Shown one piece after another: positions 25,520 through 34,416 of a stretch of DNA of 44,847 nucleotides. The DNA comes from Tichowtungia sp964398915. Lineage in GTDB: Bacteria > Verrucomicrobiota > Kiritimatiellia > Kiritimatiellales > Tichowtungiaceae. The notes under the pieces were generated by a model. It ran no database searches. It was not told the DNA's origin and saw only the letters and a list, made by a program, of their open reading frames with translations. Both the position numbers and the translations under genes were made by a program. How positions within the stretch are numbered: the first letter of the stretch is position 1; the number at the start of each line of letters is the position of its first letter. The stretch is taken from contig CAYNOR010000017.1 of NCBI GenBank assembly GCA_964398915.1, positions 1-44,847 on the forward strand. The letters run 5' to 3'.

Positions 25520-26065
25520 ATGTCTGAACTTTCTATCGCCTCTCTACTGATCGGATTGCTGGCTCTGACGGGAGGATCTGTTTCTTTGCTGGCGCCCGCG
25601 AGGATTCTCGCCGGAGCGTCGGCCTTCCCGCGCAGTATCTGGCCGGGCCGGGTGCTGGCCGCCATTGATCTGGTCTGGGCCGCCTATGAACTTTCACTTA
25701 TGCACCTCGGGATGTTCGATGCCTTTAAAGTGCATCTCTACTGGCTGACGCCGGTCGCCATCGTGCTTTGCATCGTTTACCTTGACGAACTGCTCAGCCC
25801 GCGCGCGCTGGGCGGATTTCTGTTGCTGATCGCGGGCCCTGTGCTGGATGCCGCCCGCTGGCACCCCTCAGACTGGCGGCTGGTCATCACAGCCATCGCC
25901 TATCTCTGGATTGTAATGGGGCTGGTTTTTCTGCTTTCGCCGTGGTGGTTCCGTCGGCTGGCCCCCTGGCTGGTTGGACGGCGCGATAAAACCGTGCGCA
26001 TCACCGGAGCAATCAAAGCCCTCGCCGGACTGGGGTTGATTGCGCTAGCCCTGCTGGTCTACTGA
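25520..26065 (+). CDS. Multi-spanning membrane protein of unknown function
   Basis: The 181-residue protein starts at ATG 25520 with GGGGAG eight bases before it; a longer frame from 25457 overlaps the fba terminator and is unlikely. Hydrophobic helices occur at about residues 5-25, 45-60, 75-95, 98-115, 120-140 and 160-180. I do not recognise a family. It precedes the HD gene by five bases on the same strand, suggesting co-transcription. No catalytic motif is evident. Confidence 0.6.
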   Translation: MSELSIASLLIGLLALTGGSVSLLAPARILAGASAFPRSIWPGRVLAAIDLVWAAYELSLMHLGMFDAFKVHLYWLTPVAIVLCIVYLDELLSPRALGGFLLLIAGPVLDAARWHPSDWRLVITAIAYLWIVMGLVFLLSPWWFRRLAPWLVGRRDKTVRITGAIKALAGLGLIALALLVY

Positions 26066-26070
26066 ACGCC

Positions 26071-26847
26071 ATGACCTCTGAAACGCTCCATACCCTGACA
26101 CAGCGTTTTCGCAATTTCACAGACAGTTACCGGATAAACGGGCGTTTGGAGCCGATGCTTCAGCTCAAACTTGAACACACCGTTCGTGTTGCTGCCGACG
26201 CCCGCGCCATCGCCGCCGGAGAAAACTGGCCGGAAGAGGACGTCTGTCTGGCCGAAGCGATCGGCCTTTTCCACGACATCGCCCGCTTTCCGCAGTTCAG
26301 TCAGTATCGCTCGTTTTCCGATGCGGATACGGTCGATCACGGGGCCCTCGGTGTTCAAACCCTGGAACGAGAGAATCTTCTCGAAGGCGTGTTCGTTGAG
26401 CAGCGCGCGCTGATTTTCCATGCGGTTCAGCATCACAACAAAAAAGAGTTGCCGTTGCGGCTAACGGCTCAGGAAGAAAAATATTTACGCCTGATCCGCG
26501 ATGCAGACCGGCTCGACATCTTTTTCATCTGCTGGGATTCCATCCAGTCCGGCCAGATTCACGCTCATCCTGAAATGATCCTGCATATTGATTTTTACGG
26601 CCCGCCGACATCCGCCGTGCTGGAACAGTTCGAACGCGGCGATAAGATTGATTATCGCACGATGAAAAGTCTGGCGGATCGGTTTCTCCTTCAGCTCAGC
26701 TGGATGCACGATCTCAGCTACGACTCATCCAAACGGCTCGTTCGCGACCGCAGCATCCTTGACAAATTAATTGATGTGATGCCGGTCAAACCCGACCGGC
26801 TGATGAACTGTTTTGAAACAACCGCCGCGTTTCTCGCCGAGGCATAA
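26071..26847 (+). CDS. HD-domain phosphohydrolase
   Basis: The 258-residue protein has His36 (KLEHTVRV), His68-Asp69 (GLFHDIARFPQF), the segment HHNKKE and DADRLDIF, the usual H...HD...D metal ligands of HD phosphohydrolases. Members hydrolyse nucleotides or cyclic nucleotides; the target here is unknown. It starts five bases after the membrane protein gene. An imperfect hairpin lies 1-33 bases after its stop codon and serves this gene and convergent trxA. Confidence 0.82.
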   Translation: MTSETLHTLTQRFRNFTDSYRINGRLEPMLQLKLEHTVRVAADARAIAAGENWPEEDVCLAEAIGLFHDIARFPQFSQYRSFSDADTVDHGALGVQTLERENLLEGVFVEQRALIFHAVQHHNKKELPLRLTAQEEKYLRLIRDADRLDIFFICWDSIQSGQIHAHPEMILHIDFYGPPTSAVLEQFERGDKIDYRTMKSLADRFLLQLSWMHDLSYDSSKRLVRDRSILDKLIDVMPVKPDRLMNCFETTAAFLAEA

Positions 26848-26848
26848 A

Positions 26849-26880
26849 AAACGAGATGCCCGATTAAAAGCATCCCGTTT
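26849..26880. terminator. Bidirectional terminator between the HD gene and trxA
   Basis: AAACGAGATGC pairs with GCATCCCGTTT around a nine-base A-rich loop. It lies between two convergent genes. Confidence 0.55.
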
Positions 26881-26907
26881 CCGGATTACGTAGTACTTGT
26901 TCCGTAA

Positions 26908-27222
26908 TTATGCAGTCAGCACTGCGACGAGCGCGGCTTCCTGCTGGACGCCGATAAAATCGTTAACCTTTTCTCCGTTTTTGAAGAGAATCAGTGTCGG
27001 AATGGAGCGCACGCCGAATTTTGCGGCCAGCGCAGGGCTTTCATCCACATTGACCTTGGCGATAACAGCCTTGTCTCCGATTTTATCAGCGACTTTGTCG
27101 AGGATCGGACCCTGTATTTTGCATGGGCCGCACCATGGCGCCCAGAAGTCCACCAGTACGGTGCCGGAAGCAATGGCGGTATCGAAATTGGCGGCGTTGA
27201 GTTCTTTTACTTTGTCAGACAT
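26908..27222 (-). CDS. trxA: Thioredoxin
   Basis: The 104-residue protein has the active site WAPWCGPCK (Cys31, Cys34), VDFWAPWCG and IPTLILFKNGEKV. It is full length for thioredoxin 1. It has a good ribosome site (AGGAG with six bases before ATG). It reduces disulphides in the cytoplasm and would be a source of electrons for the CcdA-like protein at 16241. ychF lies upstream on the same strand with a 63-base gap. Confidence 0.95.
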   Translation of the reverse strand: MSDKVKELNAANFDTAIASGTVLVDFWAPWCGPCKIQGPILDKVADKIGDKAVIAKVNVDESPALAAKFGVRSIPTLILFKNGEKVNDFIGVQQEAALVAVLTA

Positions 27223-27285
27223 GGTGTTCTCCTGTTCTTATAATGTTGACTATACAGGTTGGGTTTTTCCGGAACAAGCAGGGAT

Positions 27286-28386
27286 TTAAACATTGAAGAG
27301 AAATTCAATGACATCGCCGTCCTGCACCACGTAATCCTTGCCTTCGGTACGCATAAGGCCTCTTTCGCGGCAGGCGGTTTCGCCGCCGAGGGTGATGTAG
27401 TCTTTATAACTGATTACCTGCGCACGGATGAACCCGCGCTCAAAGTCGGTATGGATCACACCGGCCGCCGCCGGAGCTTTCCATCCGCGATGGATGGTCC
27501 AGGCATGAACCTCTTTCGGTCCGGCGGTGAGATAGCTGATCAGGCCGAGCGTGTGATAGCCGGTGCGGGCGATCTGATCTAGACCGCTTTCGGTCACGTT
27601 GTACTCTTTGAGGAATTCCGCCGCCTCAGCTTCGTCCATACCGATCAGATCCTCTTCCATTTTGGCGCATATCTTCACCGTATCTGCGCCCTTGGTGTCG
27701 GCGTACTGGCGGACCGCTTTCACGTGCGCGCTGTCTTCCGCCATGCCGGATTCATCTACATTGGCACAATAGATAATTTTTTTATCGGTCAGCAGCGGAG
27801 ATTCTTTCAGAAAAGCCTTCAGGTCGTCGGTGTCGCGTTCCGGAAAACTGACGGCCGGTTTACCTTCGCCGAGATGCGCGAGCAGCCGTTTTACAGCGGC
27901 CAGCTGTTCCGCCACTTTTTTATCATTGCGCGCCAGCTTTTCCATCCGCTGGGCGCGTGTTTCCACAGTTTGGAAGTCGGCCAGCACCAGTTCAGTTTCA
28001 ATAACATCGATATCCCGCAGCGGATCGACGGAGCCGTCCACGTGCACCACATTTTCATCTTCAAAACAGCGGACCACATGCAAAAGGGCGTCGGCCTCGC
28101 GGATATTGGCGAGAAACTTATTGCCGAGGCCCTCGCCGCGGCTGGCGCCTTTTACCAGGCCAGCAATGTCCACAAAATCAACGGTGGCATAAACCGTCTT
28201 TTTAGGCGTAACCATGGAGGCTAGTTTATCGACGCGCGCATCGGGTACCGGCACGACCGCCTTGTTCGGCTCAATGGTGCAGAACGGATAGTTGGCGGCC
28301 TCCGCGTTTTGCGCGCGGGTCAGCGCATTAAAAATCGTCGACTTTCCAACGTTTGGAAGCCCCAGAATACCGATACTCAAACTCAT
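27286..28386 (-). CDS. ychF: YchF-type GTPase/ATPase
   Basis: The 366-residue protein begins MSLSIGILGLPNVGKSTIFN (G1 loop, residues 8-16). FVDIAGLVKGASRGEGLGNK is G3, and NVDES/CAKMEEDL are later motifs. The C-terminal TGS-like domain ends with KDYVVQDGDVIEFLFNV. YchF proteins prefer ATP and act on ribosomes and stress. It has a good ribosome site (GGAG). It is the second copy-free P-loop in this region; no paralogue is seen. Confidence 0.95.
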   Translation of the reverse strand: MSLSIGILGLPNVGKSTIFNALTRAQNAEAANYPFCTIEPNKAVVPVPDARVDKLASMVTPKKTVYATVDFVDIAGLVKGASRGEGLGNKFLANIREADALLHVVRCFEDENVVHVDGSVDPLRDIDVIETELVLADFQTVETRAQRMEKLARNDKKVAEQLAAVKRLLAHLGEGKPAVSFPERDTDDLKAFLKESPLLTDKKIIYCANVDESGMAEDSAHVKAVRQYADTKGADTVKICAKMEEDLIGMDEAEAAEFLKEYNVTESGLDQIARTGYHTLGLISYLTAGPKEVHAWTIHRGWKAPAAAGVIHTDFERGFIRAQVISYKDYITLGGETACRERGLMRTEGKDYVVQDGDVIEFLFNV

Positions 28387-28478
28387 AGCTTTACTCCGTA
28401 AAAGCTGGGGAAGTTAGCCGCAAAAGCCCGCCATGACCACAAAAAAAGAAGATGGGGAAGAGCCTAGTAGTACGAATT

Positions 28479-28554
28479 TGGTGGAGCGAAAGGGGATCGA
28501 ACCCTCGACCTCCACGTTGCGAACGTGGCGCTCTACCAATTGAGCTACCGCCCC
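28479..28554 (-). tRNA. tRNA-Ala (anticodon CGC)
   Basis: On the minus strand, GGGGCGG pairs with TCGCTCC including the G3-U70 wobble that identifies alanine tRNA. The anticodon loop TTCGCAA gives CGC. The 3' CCA is encoded (76 bases in all). Confidence 0.95.
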
Positions 28555-28603
28555 GAAAAGAAGGTTCGGAATATATCCGCGCCGCCCGTCCGCCGACAAG
28601 CGT

Positions 28604-29479
28604 TTAATCCCTGAAATGCTCAAACGCCTTGCGTTCCAAAACCGCGCCGTCGAGCGTGATGATCTCCGTCCGGTCTGTTATTTTTCCGATCCTTGGAAAC
28701 TTCAGTTCCAAATCTTCCAGACATTGGAAATCGAAGGCGTCGGCATCTTCGGCATGAACGGTGAAGAGCAGTTCGAAGTCCTCTCCGTCGAACAGCGCCT
28801 GTTCCAGCGTTCCGGTCTTCGGAATCGCTGCGCCACTCAACTCCGCACCAACTTTGGAGGCTTTCAGGATATGGCGCAAATCGGTGGCGAGGCCGTCGCT
28901 GATATCCATCATCGAGCGGATCAGGCCGGTCTGCCGGAACCATTTGGCTTCTTTTAGTCGCGGCATAAAGGTCAGGTGTTTCCCGCTGGCCAATGAGCCG
29001 CCGAGCGGGCCCGTAACATAGAGAACATCGCCGAGGTGTGCGCCGGAACGGAGCAGCGCTTTACCTTTCGGAACGCGGCCGACGCCGAAGACGTGGAGTT
29101 CGAGGGTCGGCCCTTGCGCAAGGTCGCCGCCAACGAGGTCGACATTGAAAAGTTTCCGGAGTTTGGAAACTCCCGCATAGATTTTTTCCAGAGTTTGGAA
29201 ATCCTGTTCCGGCGGCGCGACGAGGTTGATCAAAAGATACTGCGGGTCGGCGCCCATGGCGGCGAAGTCGCTCAAAACCCGCGCGGCGGCTTTCCAGCCG
29301 ATGGCCTCCGGGTCGGTGCCGGGCGTAAAGTGTACGCCTTGAATCAGCGGGTCGGTGGTGAGAACCAGATCGTAGTGCGCGTCAAGCGGCAGAACGGCGC
29401 AGTCGTCGCCGACGGCCTTAAGATTTTTTGTCAGAGCCGCGATGGCGGCATGTTCTCCCATTTGCTGAAGTGTGCTCAT
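28604..29479 (-). CDS. thiL: Thiamine-monophosphate kinase
   Basis: The 291-residue protein phosphorylates thiamine monophosphate to thiamine diphosphate with ATP. Motifs are GDDCAVLP (metal and phosphate), DPLIQGVHFT, VGGDLAQG, VTGPLGGSLASG and MMDISDGLATDL. It lies 36 bases downstream of the rnfD-like gene on the same strand and upstream of tRNA-Ala. The C-terminal part GEDFELLFTVH matches ThiL. Length is a little short for the family but includes all motifs. Confidence 0.92.
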   Translation of the reverse strand: MSTLQQMGEHAAIAALTKNLKAVGDDCAVLPLDAHYDLVLTTDPLIQGVHFTPGTDPEAIGWKAAARVLSDFAAMGADPQYLLINLVAPPEQDFQTLEKIYAGVSKLRKLFNVDLVGGDLAQGPTLELHVFGVGRVPKGKALLRSGAHLGDVLYVTGPLGGSLASGKHLTFMPRLKEAKWFRQTGLIRSMMDISDGLATDLRHILKASKVGAELSGAAIPKTGTLEQALFDGEDFELLFTVHAEDADAFDFQCLEDLELKFPRIGKITDRTEIITLDGAVLERKAFEHFRD

Positions 29480-29515
29480 GGCGGCAGTTTACTTCTATAC
29501 CGGCGGCAGAAAAGT

Positions 29516-30520
29516 TTATTTTGAATGCCGGGCCGCGAGACGTTGCGCGAACCGGTGTCTACGGTAATGAATGAGCCGGCCGCGCATCCAAAAGGCCATT
29601 CGATCAATCGAGGGTGCGAGCAGGTTCATGATGAGTATGGAGTAGACAATCCCTTCAGCATAAAAGGTGAAGTGGCGGATACATCCGTTGATCACCCCGG
29701 CCAAAGCCCCGCCGATGATTCGGCCCGCGCGGCTGGCCGGTGAGCTTTTCGGATCGGTGACAATAAAGATGGCGACAAAAATCACCGCACCGGAAAGTAA
29801 ATTAAACCCGACCGGCTGGCCGACGGCAGCACAGGTAAGCGCGAAGGCCGTCAAAAACGCAACCGCGCCGCGCCAATCAATGATGCCGCGAAGGAACAGG
29901 ATGATTCCGAATAGAATTAAAACCGGACGGAAGAGTTCGCCGGGCGAACCGGGAATAATTTGAAAAAGTCCCTGCCAGCTCTCCTGAATATGCCCCGTCA
30001 GCAATCCGGCCATTCCGGCGGAGTGCCCTTCGCTGTGCCAAAGCTCCAGCGGGGTGGCGCCGCTCAATCCGTCGAGCGGCTGGCCAGCATAGGTCCAGCG
30101 CACGATGTCGGCGCCGAAGATCATCATGAGGAAAAACCGTCCGGCAACTGCCGCATTCAGTCGCAGGGCGGAGGCTCCCGGCAGTTTGATCAGGCCGATT
30201 GAAAACAGTAACGCCAGACAGACGGCATGAACCGGCATATCGGCAGGAATGCCCATTACCAGCAGCCCTGCGGTCAGCGCGGCTCCGGCATTTTGAATCC
30301 GCAGGTTGCCGTCGCGCAGGAGGCGATAGAGCATTTCAATCAGCGTGGCGAGCAGCATATATCCGGCGAGTTTCAGGATGAAAACCGGCTGATAAACCAG
30401 GCTGTAGAGGCCGCCAAGGATCAGCAGCATGGCGACACACCAGAAGGTCTGCGCCGCCGAGCTGTCGCAAACCGTCAAGTACGGCGGGCCGGCGGTTTTT
30501 TTGCGGTTCAGTGCAGGCAT
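29516..30520 (-). CDS. RnfD/NqrB-like membrane flavoprotein
   Basis: The 334-residue membrane protein has about eight to ten hydrophobic helices and the covalent-FMN motif SGAT at residues 153-156 (DGLSGATPLELW). FIVTDPKSSP and the final IVYSILIMNLLAPSIDRM are typical of RnfD and NqrB. Its start overlaps the rnfC-like stop by 13 bases. It would carry electrons through the membrane in an Rnf-type complex. RnfA, RnfB and RnfE are not next to it. RnfG and RnfC homologues lie upstream. Confidence 0.85.
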   Translation of the reverse strand: MPALNRKKTAGPPYLTVCDSSAAQTFWCVAMLLILGGLYSLVYQPVFILKLAGYMLLATLIEMLYRLLRDGNLRIQNAGAALTAGLLVMGIPADMPVHAVCLALLFSIGLIKLPGASALRLNAAVAGRFFLMMIFGADIVRWTYAGQPLDGLSGATPLELWHSEGHSAGMAGLLTGHIQESWQGLFQIIPGSPGELFRPVLILFGIILFLRGIIDWRGAVAFLTAFALTCAAVGQPVGFNLLSGAVIFVAIFIVTDPKSSPASRAGRIIGGALAGVINGCIRHFTFYAEGIVYSILIMNLLAPSIDRMAFWMRGRLIHYRRHRFAQRLAARHSK

Positions 30521-31527
30521 TGTTTACCCTCCCGCAGGTGGACTGCCAGCGGAATCCGCGCAGGGCAGACGGCCGCGCAGGCTCCGCAGAGAAAACATTC
30601 TTTCAGTTGTGACTTAAATGCTTCGCTGTGACGCTGTCCGTTGCGGAGGATATCAACCAGCGCAATCGGGTGAAGCGTGAGCGGACAGGCATCGAAACAG
30701 GCTCCGCAGCGGATACAGCCGGTTTCCCGTGTTTCTACCCGCTGCCGGTTAAGGACCAGGAGCGACGTGGTGCCCAGCGTTATTTTTTCGTCCGCAGAGA
30801 CCGCCCGGCCCATCATGAGTCCGCCCGCGACCAGAATCTGGTGATCGGGCTGGTAGTCGCACCCGGCTGCCTGTAACAGCTCCTGAAAGGTCATTCCGAC
30901 CGGCGCAATCAGGTTTTGATAAAATTTTGCATCCGGCGCGGCCAGCGTGAGCGGACGCTCGATGGCCGGGATGCCGTCGAGCACGGCCCGGCCGACCGCA
31001 CGCAGTGTGACGGTGTTCTGTACGATAAATCCAAGATGAAACGGCAGGGCGCCCGGCGGCGGCATCCGGCGAAGTAATCTTCGAAGGATCAGTTTTTCTG
31101 CGCCGGCCGGATAGGTGCGCGGCAGAGTCAGCAGATCAAATGGATACAGCTTGCGGAGTTTCCCGGTCAAAGCGGTTTCTTTTTTCACGGCCAGGACAAT
31201 CCGTTTTGCGCCGGTGGCGCGGGCGCTGGCCTCAGCACCGGCGATAACCCAGGGAGAATGATGCAATAAAACCGCCTGATCAATGGTAATGCCGGGTTCG
31301 CACTCCACGCCATTGATCACCAGCGTATGAATGCCGCGGCCGGCCCGGATTTTTTTGGAAACCGGAAACATCCCGCCTCCCATTCCGACGAGACCGATGG
31401 TTTCAAGAAAGGCCGGATAGTCCGTTACATTAAAAGAAACCGGCGGGGGAAGGTCCATCGGCAGAGCATACGGAACAGGAATTTCGCGCGGGACAGAAAA
31501 TCCGGGATGCTGGATTTTACGAGGCAT
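30508..31527 (-). CDS. Short RnfC-like iron-sulfur protein
   Basis: The 339-residue protein has GLVGMGGGMFPVSKKI and LVINGVECEPGIT, the NADH/FMN-binding core of RnfC/NqrF-alpha type proteins, and two 4Fe-4S sites, CIRCGACFDACP and CFLCGACAAVCP. The usual N-terminal barrel-sandwich domain (RnfC_N) seems to be missing: only about 30 residues (HPGFSVPREIPVPYALPMDL) precede the core. The glycine-rich GGAGFP motif of typical RnfC reads GGGMFP. AAGGA precedes ATG by five bases. It is followed directly by the rnfD-like gene. Confidence 0.85.
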   Translation of the reverse strand: MPRKIQHPGFSVPREIPVPYALPMDLPPPVSFNVTDYPAFLETIGLVGMGGGMFPVSKKIRAGRGIHTLVINGVECEPGITIDQAVLLHHSPWVIAGAEASARATGAKRIVLAVKKETALTGKLRKLYPFDLLTLPRTYPAGAEKLILRRLLRRMPPPGALPFHLGFIVQNTVTLRAVGRAVLDGIPAIERPLTLAAPDAKFYQNLIAPVGMTFQELLQAAGCDYQPDHQILVAGGLMMGRAVSADEKITLGTTSLLVLNRQRVETRETGCIRCGACFDACPLTLHPIALVDILRNGQRHSEAFKSQLKECFLCGACAAVCPARIPLAVHLREGKQCLH

Positions 31528-31533
31528 AGTTCC

Positions 31534-32052
31534 TTATTTTGAAACAGAAGTTTTCGGCCAGTCCGGATTTTTTTCGCTTTCTTCAACGGCTGTTTTGGCC
31601 AGCAGGTTGAAGTAAAGATAAATGTTTTCCTGATAGCGCGTGGCACCGGTTACGGCATCGACCTTCTGCAGGTTGCCGTCCGCATCTTTTACTGTACTGC
31701 CGGAAAACTCGTTAATCGCGCTGGTCACTTTCTGCTGCTTTGCGGGGTCTTTAATCCGCGCTATGTCCGGGAAGGAGGCTGTGCTGATAACCCACCGTCC
31801 ATCTTTTTTGGACACCGCAACCAGTCCGTTTACCGTGGCATAGGTTTTGATCGGACGCACAGCGGCGGCGGAAACGGCCTTTCCGTCGGCATCATAACCT
31901 ATATAAACATCGCTAACGGCCGGTGAATAATTTTCCTTATGGCTGTAGGACGCCACATCGCCCAGCGCCTTGATGGCAAACTGGTCAAACTCGCCGGCCC
32001 GAACCAGCGTAGAAAAGAGAATGGCGGACAAAATTACGGTATTTTTTTTCAT
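31534..32052 (-). CDS. RnfG-like FMN-binding protein
   Basis: The 172-residue product begins MKKNTVILSAILFSTLVRAG, a signal peptide or anchor. ATG 32052 has GGGGAG eight bases before it; the frame's earlier Met at 32082 is a longer alternative. The FMN-binding domain carries VDAVTGATRY, with TGAT at residues 135-138, the covalent FMN site of RnfG and NqrC. The residue after TGAT is Arg, not the usual Ser or Thr. It is the first gene of a G-C-D trio. Confidence 0.82.
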   Translation of the reverse strand: MKKNTVILSAILFSTLVRAGEFDQFAIKALGDVASYSHKENYSPAVSDVYIGYDADGKAVSAAAVRPIKTYATVNGLVAVSKKDGRWVISTASFPDIARIKDPAKQQKVTSAINEFSGSTVKDADGNLQKVDAVTGATRYQENIYLYFNLLAKTAVEESEKNPDWPKTSVSK

Positions 32053-32199
32053 GACGGACACTCCCCTGTTTTCCCGAAACATACTCTTTCGTCCGCTAAA
32101 AATTAAGCGAAAGCTTGTAAAAACAGCGAAATATAATTGGATTGAAGAAGCGGCACGGGTGTTTCAGACTATCGCGTCTTTTCACAAAGGAGTTTCTGC

Positions 32200-33243
32200 A
32201 TGAGCAAGAAGGTTTTGGTCACGGGAGGAAGCGGCTTTCTTGGCATTAACATGATCCGCCATCTGCTTCAGCAGGATGTAACCGACATCACTGTACTGGA
32301 TCTGCTTGAGTTCGATTATCCGGAACGAACCCGGATTAAAACAGTGATCGGCGATATCCGCAACGCCTCGACCGTGCGCGAAGTGATGCAAGGTGTGGAC
32401 TGGGTCATCCATACCGCCGCCGCCCTGCCCCTTTATACGAAAGAAGAAATTTTCTCCACCGATATTGAAGGCACCCGCATTCTGCTGGCTGCTGCGGAAA
32501 AGGAGAAGGTTGAGTGCTTCGTGCATATTTCTTCCACTGCCGTTTACGGAATCCCGGATCATCATCCGTTGTACGAAACAGATCCGCTGATCGGCGTCGG
32601 CCCGTACGGCATCGCCAAAATCGAAGCAGAAAAAGTCTGCCTCGAATACCGCGCCAAAGGGATGTGCGTGCCGATCATCCGCCCGAAGTCATTCGTTGGT
32701 CCGGAACGGCTCGGGGTTTTCGCGCTCTTCTACGACTGGGCCAAGGACGGCAAAAATTTTCCGATGATCGGAAGCGGCAACAACCGTTACCAGCTGCTCG
32801 ACGTCGAAGACCTTTGCAAAGCCATTTATCTTTGCCTGACTCTGGATCAAACCGCTGTGAACGATATCTTCAACGTCGGCGCCAGAGAATTCACGACGAT
32901 GAAAGAGGATTATCAAGCGGTACTTGATCGTGCGGGACACGGCAAAAAGGTGATCGGAACTCCGGCCAAACCGCTGATCTGGGCCCTGCGTATCCTTGAA
33001 TTCTTCAAACTTTCGCCACTTTATAAATGGGTTTATGAAACCGCCTGCGAAGATTCGTTCGTCTCGACAGAAAAAATCGAACAGAAGCTGAATTTTTACC
33101 CGAAGTTTTCAAACAAGCAGGCGCTGGTGCGCAATTACGAGTGGTATATCGCCAACCTGCCTACTTTTGAGGGGAAAGGCGGCATCTCGCACCGCGTGCC
33201 GTGGGGTCAAGGCATTCTAAAATTTTTCAAACTGTTTTTTTAA
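32200..33243 (+). CDS. NAD-dependent epimerase/dehydratase (extended SDR)
   Basis: The 347-residue protein starts MSKKVLVTGGSGFLGINMIR with the extended-SDR glycine motif. The active-site motif is YGIAK (Tyr136, Lys140), preceded by the SSTAVYG serine segment. The family includes NDP-sugar 4-epimerases, 3-beta-HSD-like and other sugar-modifying enzymes; the sequence does not decide. AAAGGAG lies eight bases upstream of ATG. It faces the rnf-like trio in the divergent direction, with a 147-base gap. C-terminal hydrophobic residues (ILKFFKLFF) end the protein. Confidence 0.85.
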   Translation: MSKKVLVTGGSGFLGINMIRHLLQQDVTDITVLDLLEFDYPERTRIKTVIGDIRNASTVREVMQGVDWVIHTAAALPLYTKEEIFSTDIEGTRILLAAAEKEKVECFVHISSTAVYGIPDHHPLYETDPLIGVGPYGIAKIEAEKVCLEYRAKGMCVPIIRPKSFVGPERLGVFALFYDWAKDGKNFPMIGSGNNRYQLLDVEDLCKAIYLCLTLDQTAVNDIFNVGAREFTTMKEDYQAVLDRAGHGKKVIGTPAKPLIWALRILEFFKLSPLYKWVYETACEDSFVSTEKIEQKLNFYPKFSNKQALVRNYEWYIANLPTFEGKGGISHRVPWGQGILKFFKLFF

Positions 33244-33293
33244 CCGCGAATGGGCGCGAATAAACGCTAATGGAATCCCCTCCTGCGGAGGGG
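33242..33293. repeat. 19-bp repeat copy 2 followed by a short hairpin
   Basis: AACCGCGAATGGGCGCGAA at 33242-33260 is a copy of the 19-bp family. CCCCTCC-TGC-GGAGGGG follows at 33277-33293. The following purine-rich sequence may supply the ribosome site of the lipoprotein gene at 33319. Confidence 0.6.
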
Positions 33294-33318
33294 TTGCCGA
33301 AGGCGGGGTGGGTTTAAA

Positions 33319-34065
33319 ATGAATACGGATATTAGAAAAACAGCGGCAGTCCTTTTCATTGGAATCGGTATACTCTGCTCACTGCTGGCCGGATGCGGAC
33401 AGAAGAACGGTGCACAGCTCGATGCTGCAGATGAAAAAGATGCCCGCGTCAGCAAAGGGCTGGATCAGGTCCGTCAGAAAAACTGGGATGAAGCCATCGG
33501 GCAGTTCGAGACCGCCTTGGTGAAAAAGCCGGAACTCGGCCGTCCCGATCTGGAACTGGCGATGATTTACCACCAGCATGAAAAAAATTACGCCCGCGCC
33601 ATTTATCACTACGAACGGTATCTTGAAAAACGGCCGCTCACCGAAAAACGGGCTCTGATTCAGGACTGGATCAAGCAGGCTAAAGTTTCTCTCGCCGGAG
33701 AAACCGGATTGTCCGGCGGCGATGTTTCGCAAGAACTGATCCGGCTGACCCGCGAAAACAACCTGCTCCGCCAGCAGCTTGAAACGGCGGGCGGCGCCGC
33801 GCCGGCATCCGCTGCCGCCGTTAAAACCATCTTAACTCAACCGCCCGCACCTCGCCCTGTTCCGACAGCTCAAGATGCCGCACCCGTCGCGCCGAAACCG
33901 GCCCGCACGGTTCAGGTTCGCCCCGGCGACACCCTCTCACGCATCGCCGGATCCGTGTATGGCGATGCCGGGAAATGGCAAAAAATCTACGACGCCAACC
34001 GCGACAAAATGAAAACAGAGACCGACATCAAAGTCGGGCAGACGCTAATCATCCCGAATCCATAG
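33319..34065 (+). CDS. TPR and LysM lipoprotein
   Basis: The 248-residue protein begins with a signal anchor and lipobox SLLAGC (Cys26 as lipidation site). TPR-like repeats span about residues 40-130 (VRQKNWDEAIGQFETALVKK, MIYHQHEKNYARAIYHYERY). A proline/alanine-rich linker (about 160-195) leads to a LysM domain at the C-terminus (VQVRPGDTLSRIAGSVYGDA ... VGQTLIIPNP), which binds peptidoglycan. It is probably a periplasmic scaffold for cell-wall or cell-envelope work. The SMR-like gene begins four bases after the stop. Confidence 0.8.
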   Translation: MNTDIRKTAAVLFIGIGILCSLLAGCGQKNGAQLDAADEKDARVSKGLDQVRQKNWDEAIGQFETALVKKPELGRPDLELAMIYHQHEKNYARAIYHYERYLEKRPLTEKRALIQDWIKQAKVSLAGETGLSGGDVSQELIRLTRENNLLRQQLETAGGAAPASAAAVKTILTQPPAPRPVPTAQDAAPVAPKPARTVQVRPGDTLSRIAGSVYGDAGKWQKIYDANRDKMKTETDIKVGQTLIIPNP

Positions 34066-34068
34066 CCT

Positions 34069-34401
34069 ATGAAAACAATCTTCACCATCGTCGCTGTGGC
34101 GGGCTATATTCTGGCCAGCATCGGATCGAGCCTGCTCTTCCGCGTGGCGGCACAGCATACCGGCCGGACCGCACTGCTCTATTTCATCATCGGTAATTGT
34201 GTGGGGCTGGGGGTTTCAGTTTCGCTGACGCTGGCACTGCGAAATACGAACCCGAATCTGATCTTTGCCGTATGCCTGGGCGGGGCTTTTTGTGCGTTGC
34301 AATTGGTATCCGCAGTGGTTTTTAAGCAACCCCTCGCTCCTGTTCAATGGGTCGGCATCTCTTTGATAGCCATCGGGCTTGTCTTGCTGCCCTTCAAATA
34401 A
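34069..34401 (+). CDS. Small four-helix membrane protein (SMR/EamA-like)
   Basis: The 110-residue protein has four hydrophobic helices (about residues 5-25, 35-57, 65-85, 90-108). The spacing and the final WVGISLIAIGLVLLPFK resemble SMR/EamA drug/metabolite transporters. The membrane Glu typical of EmrE is not clear. It follows the LysM lipoprotein gene by four bases and is probably co-transcribed with it. Substrate is unknown. Confidence 0.65.
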   Translation: MKTIFTIVAVAGYILASIGSSLLFRVAAQHTGRTALLYFIIGNCVGLGVSVSLTLALRNTNPNLIFAVCLGGAFCALQLVSAVVFKQPLAPVQWVGISLIAIGLVLLPFK

Positions 34402-34416
34402 TTTCCCGGCGGCGGA

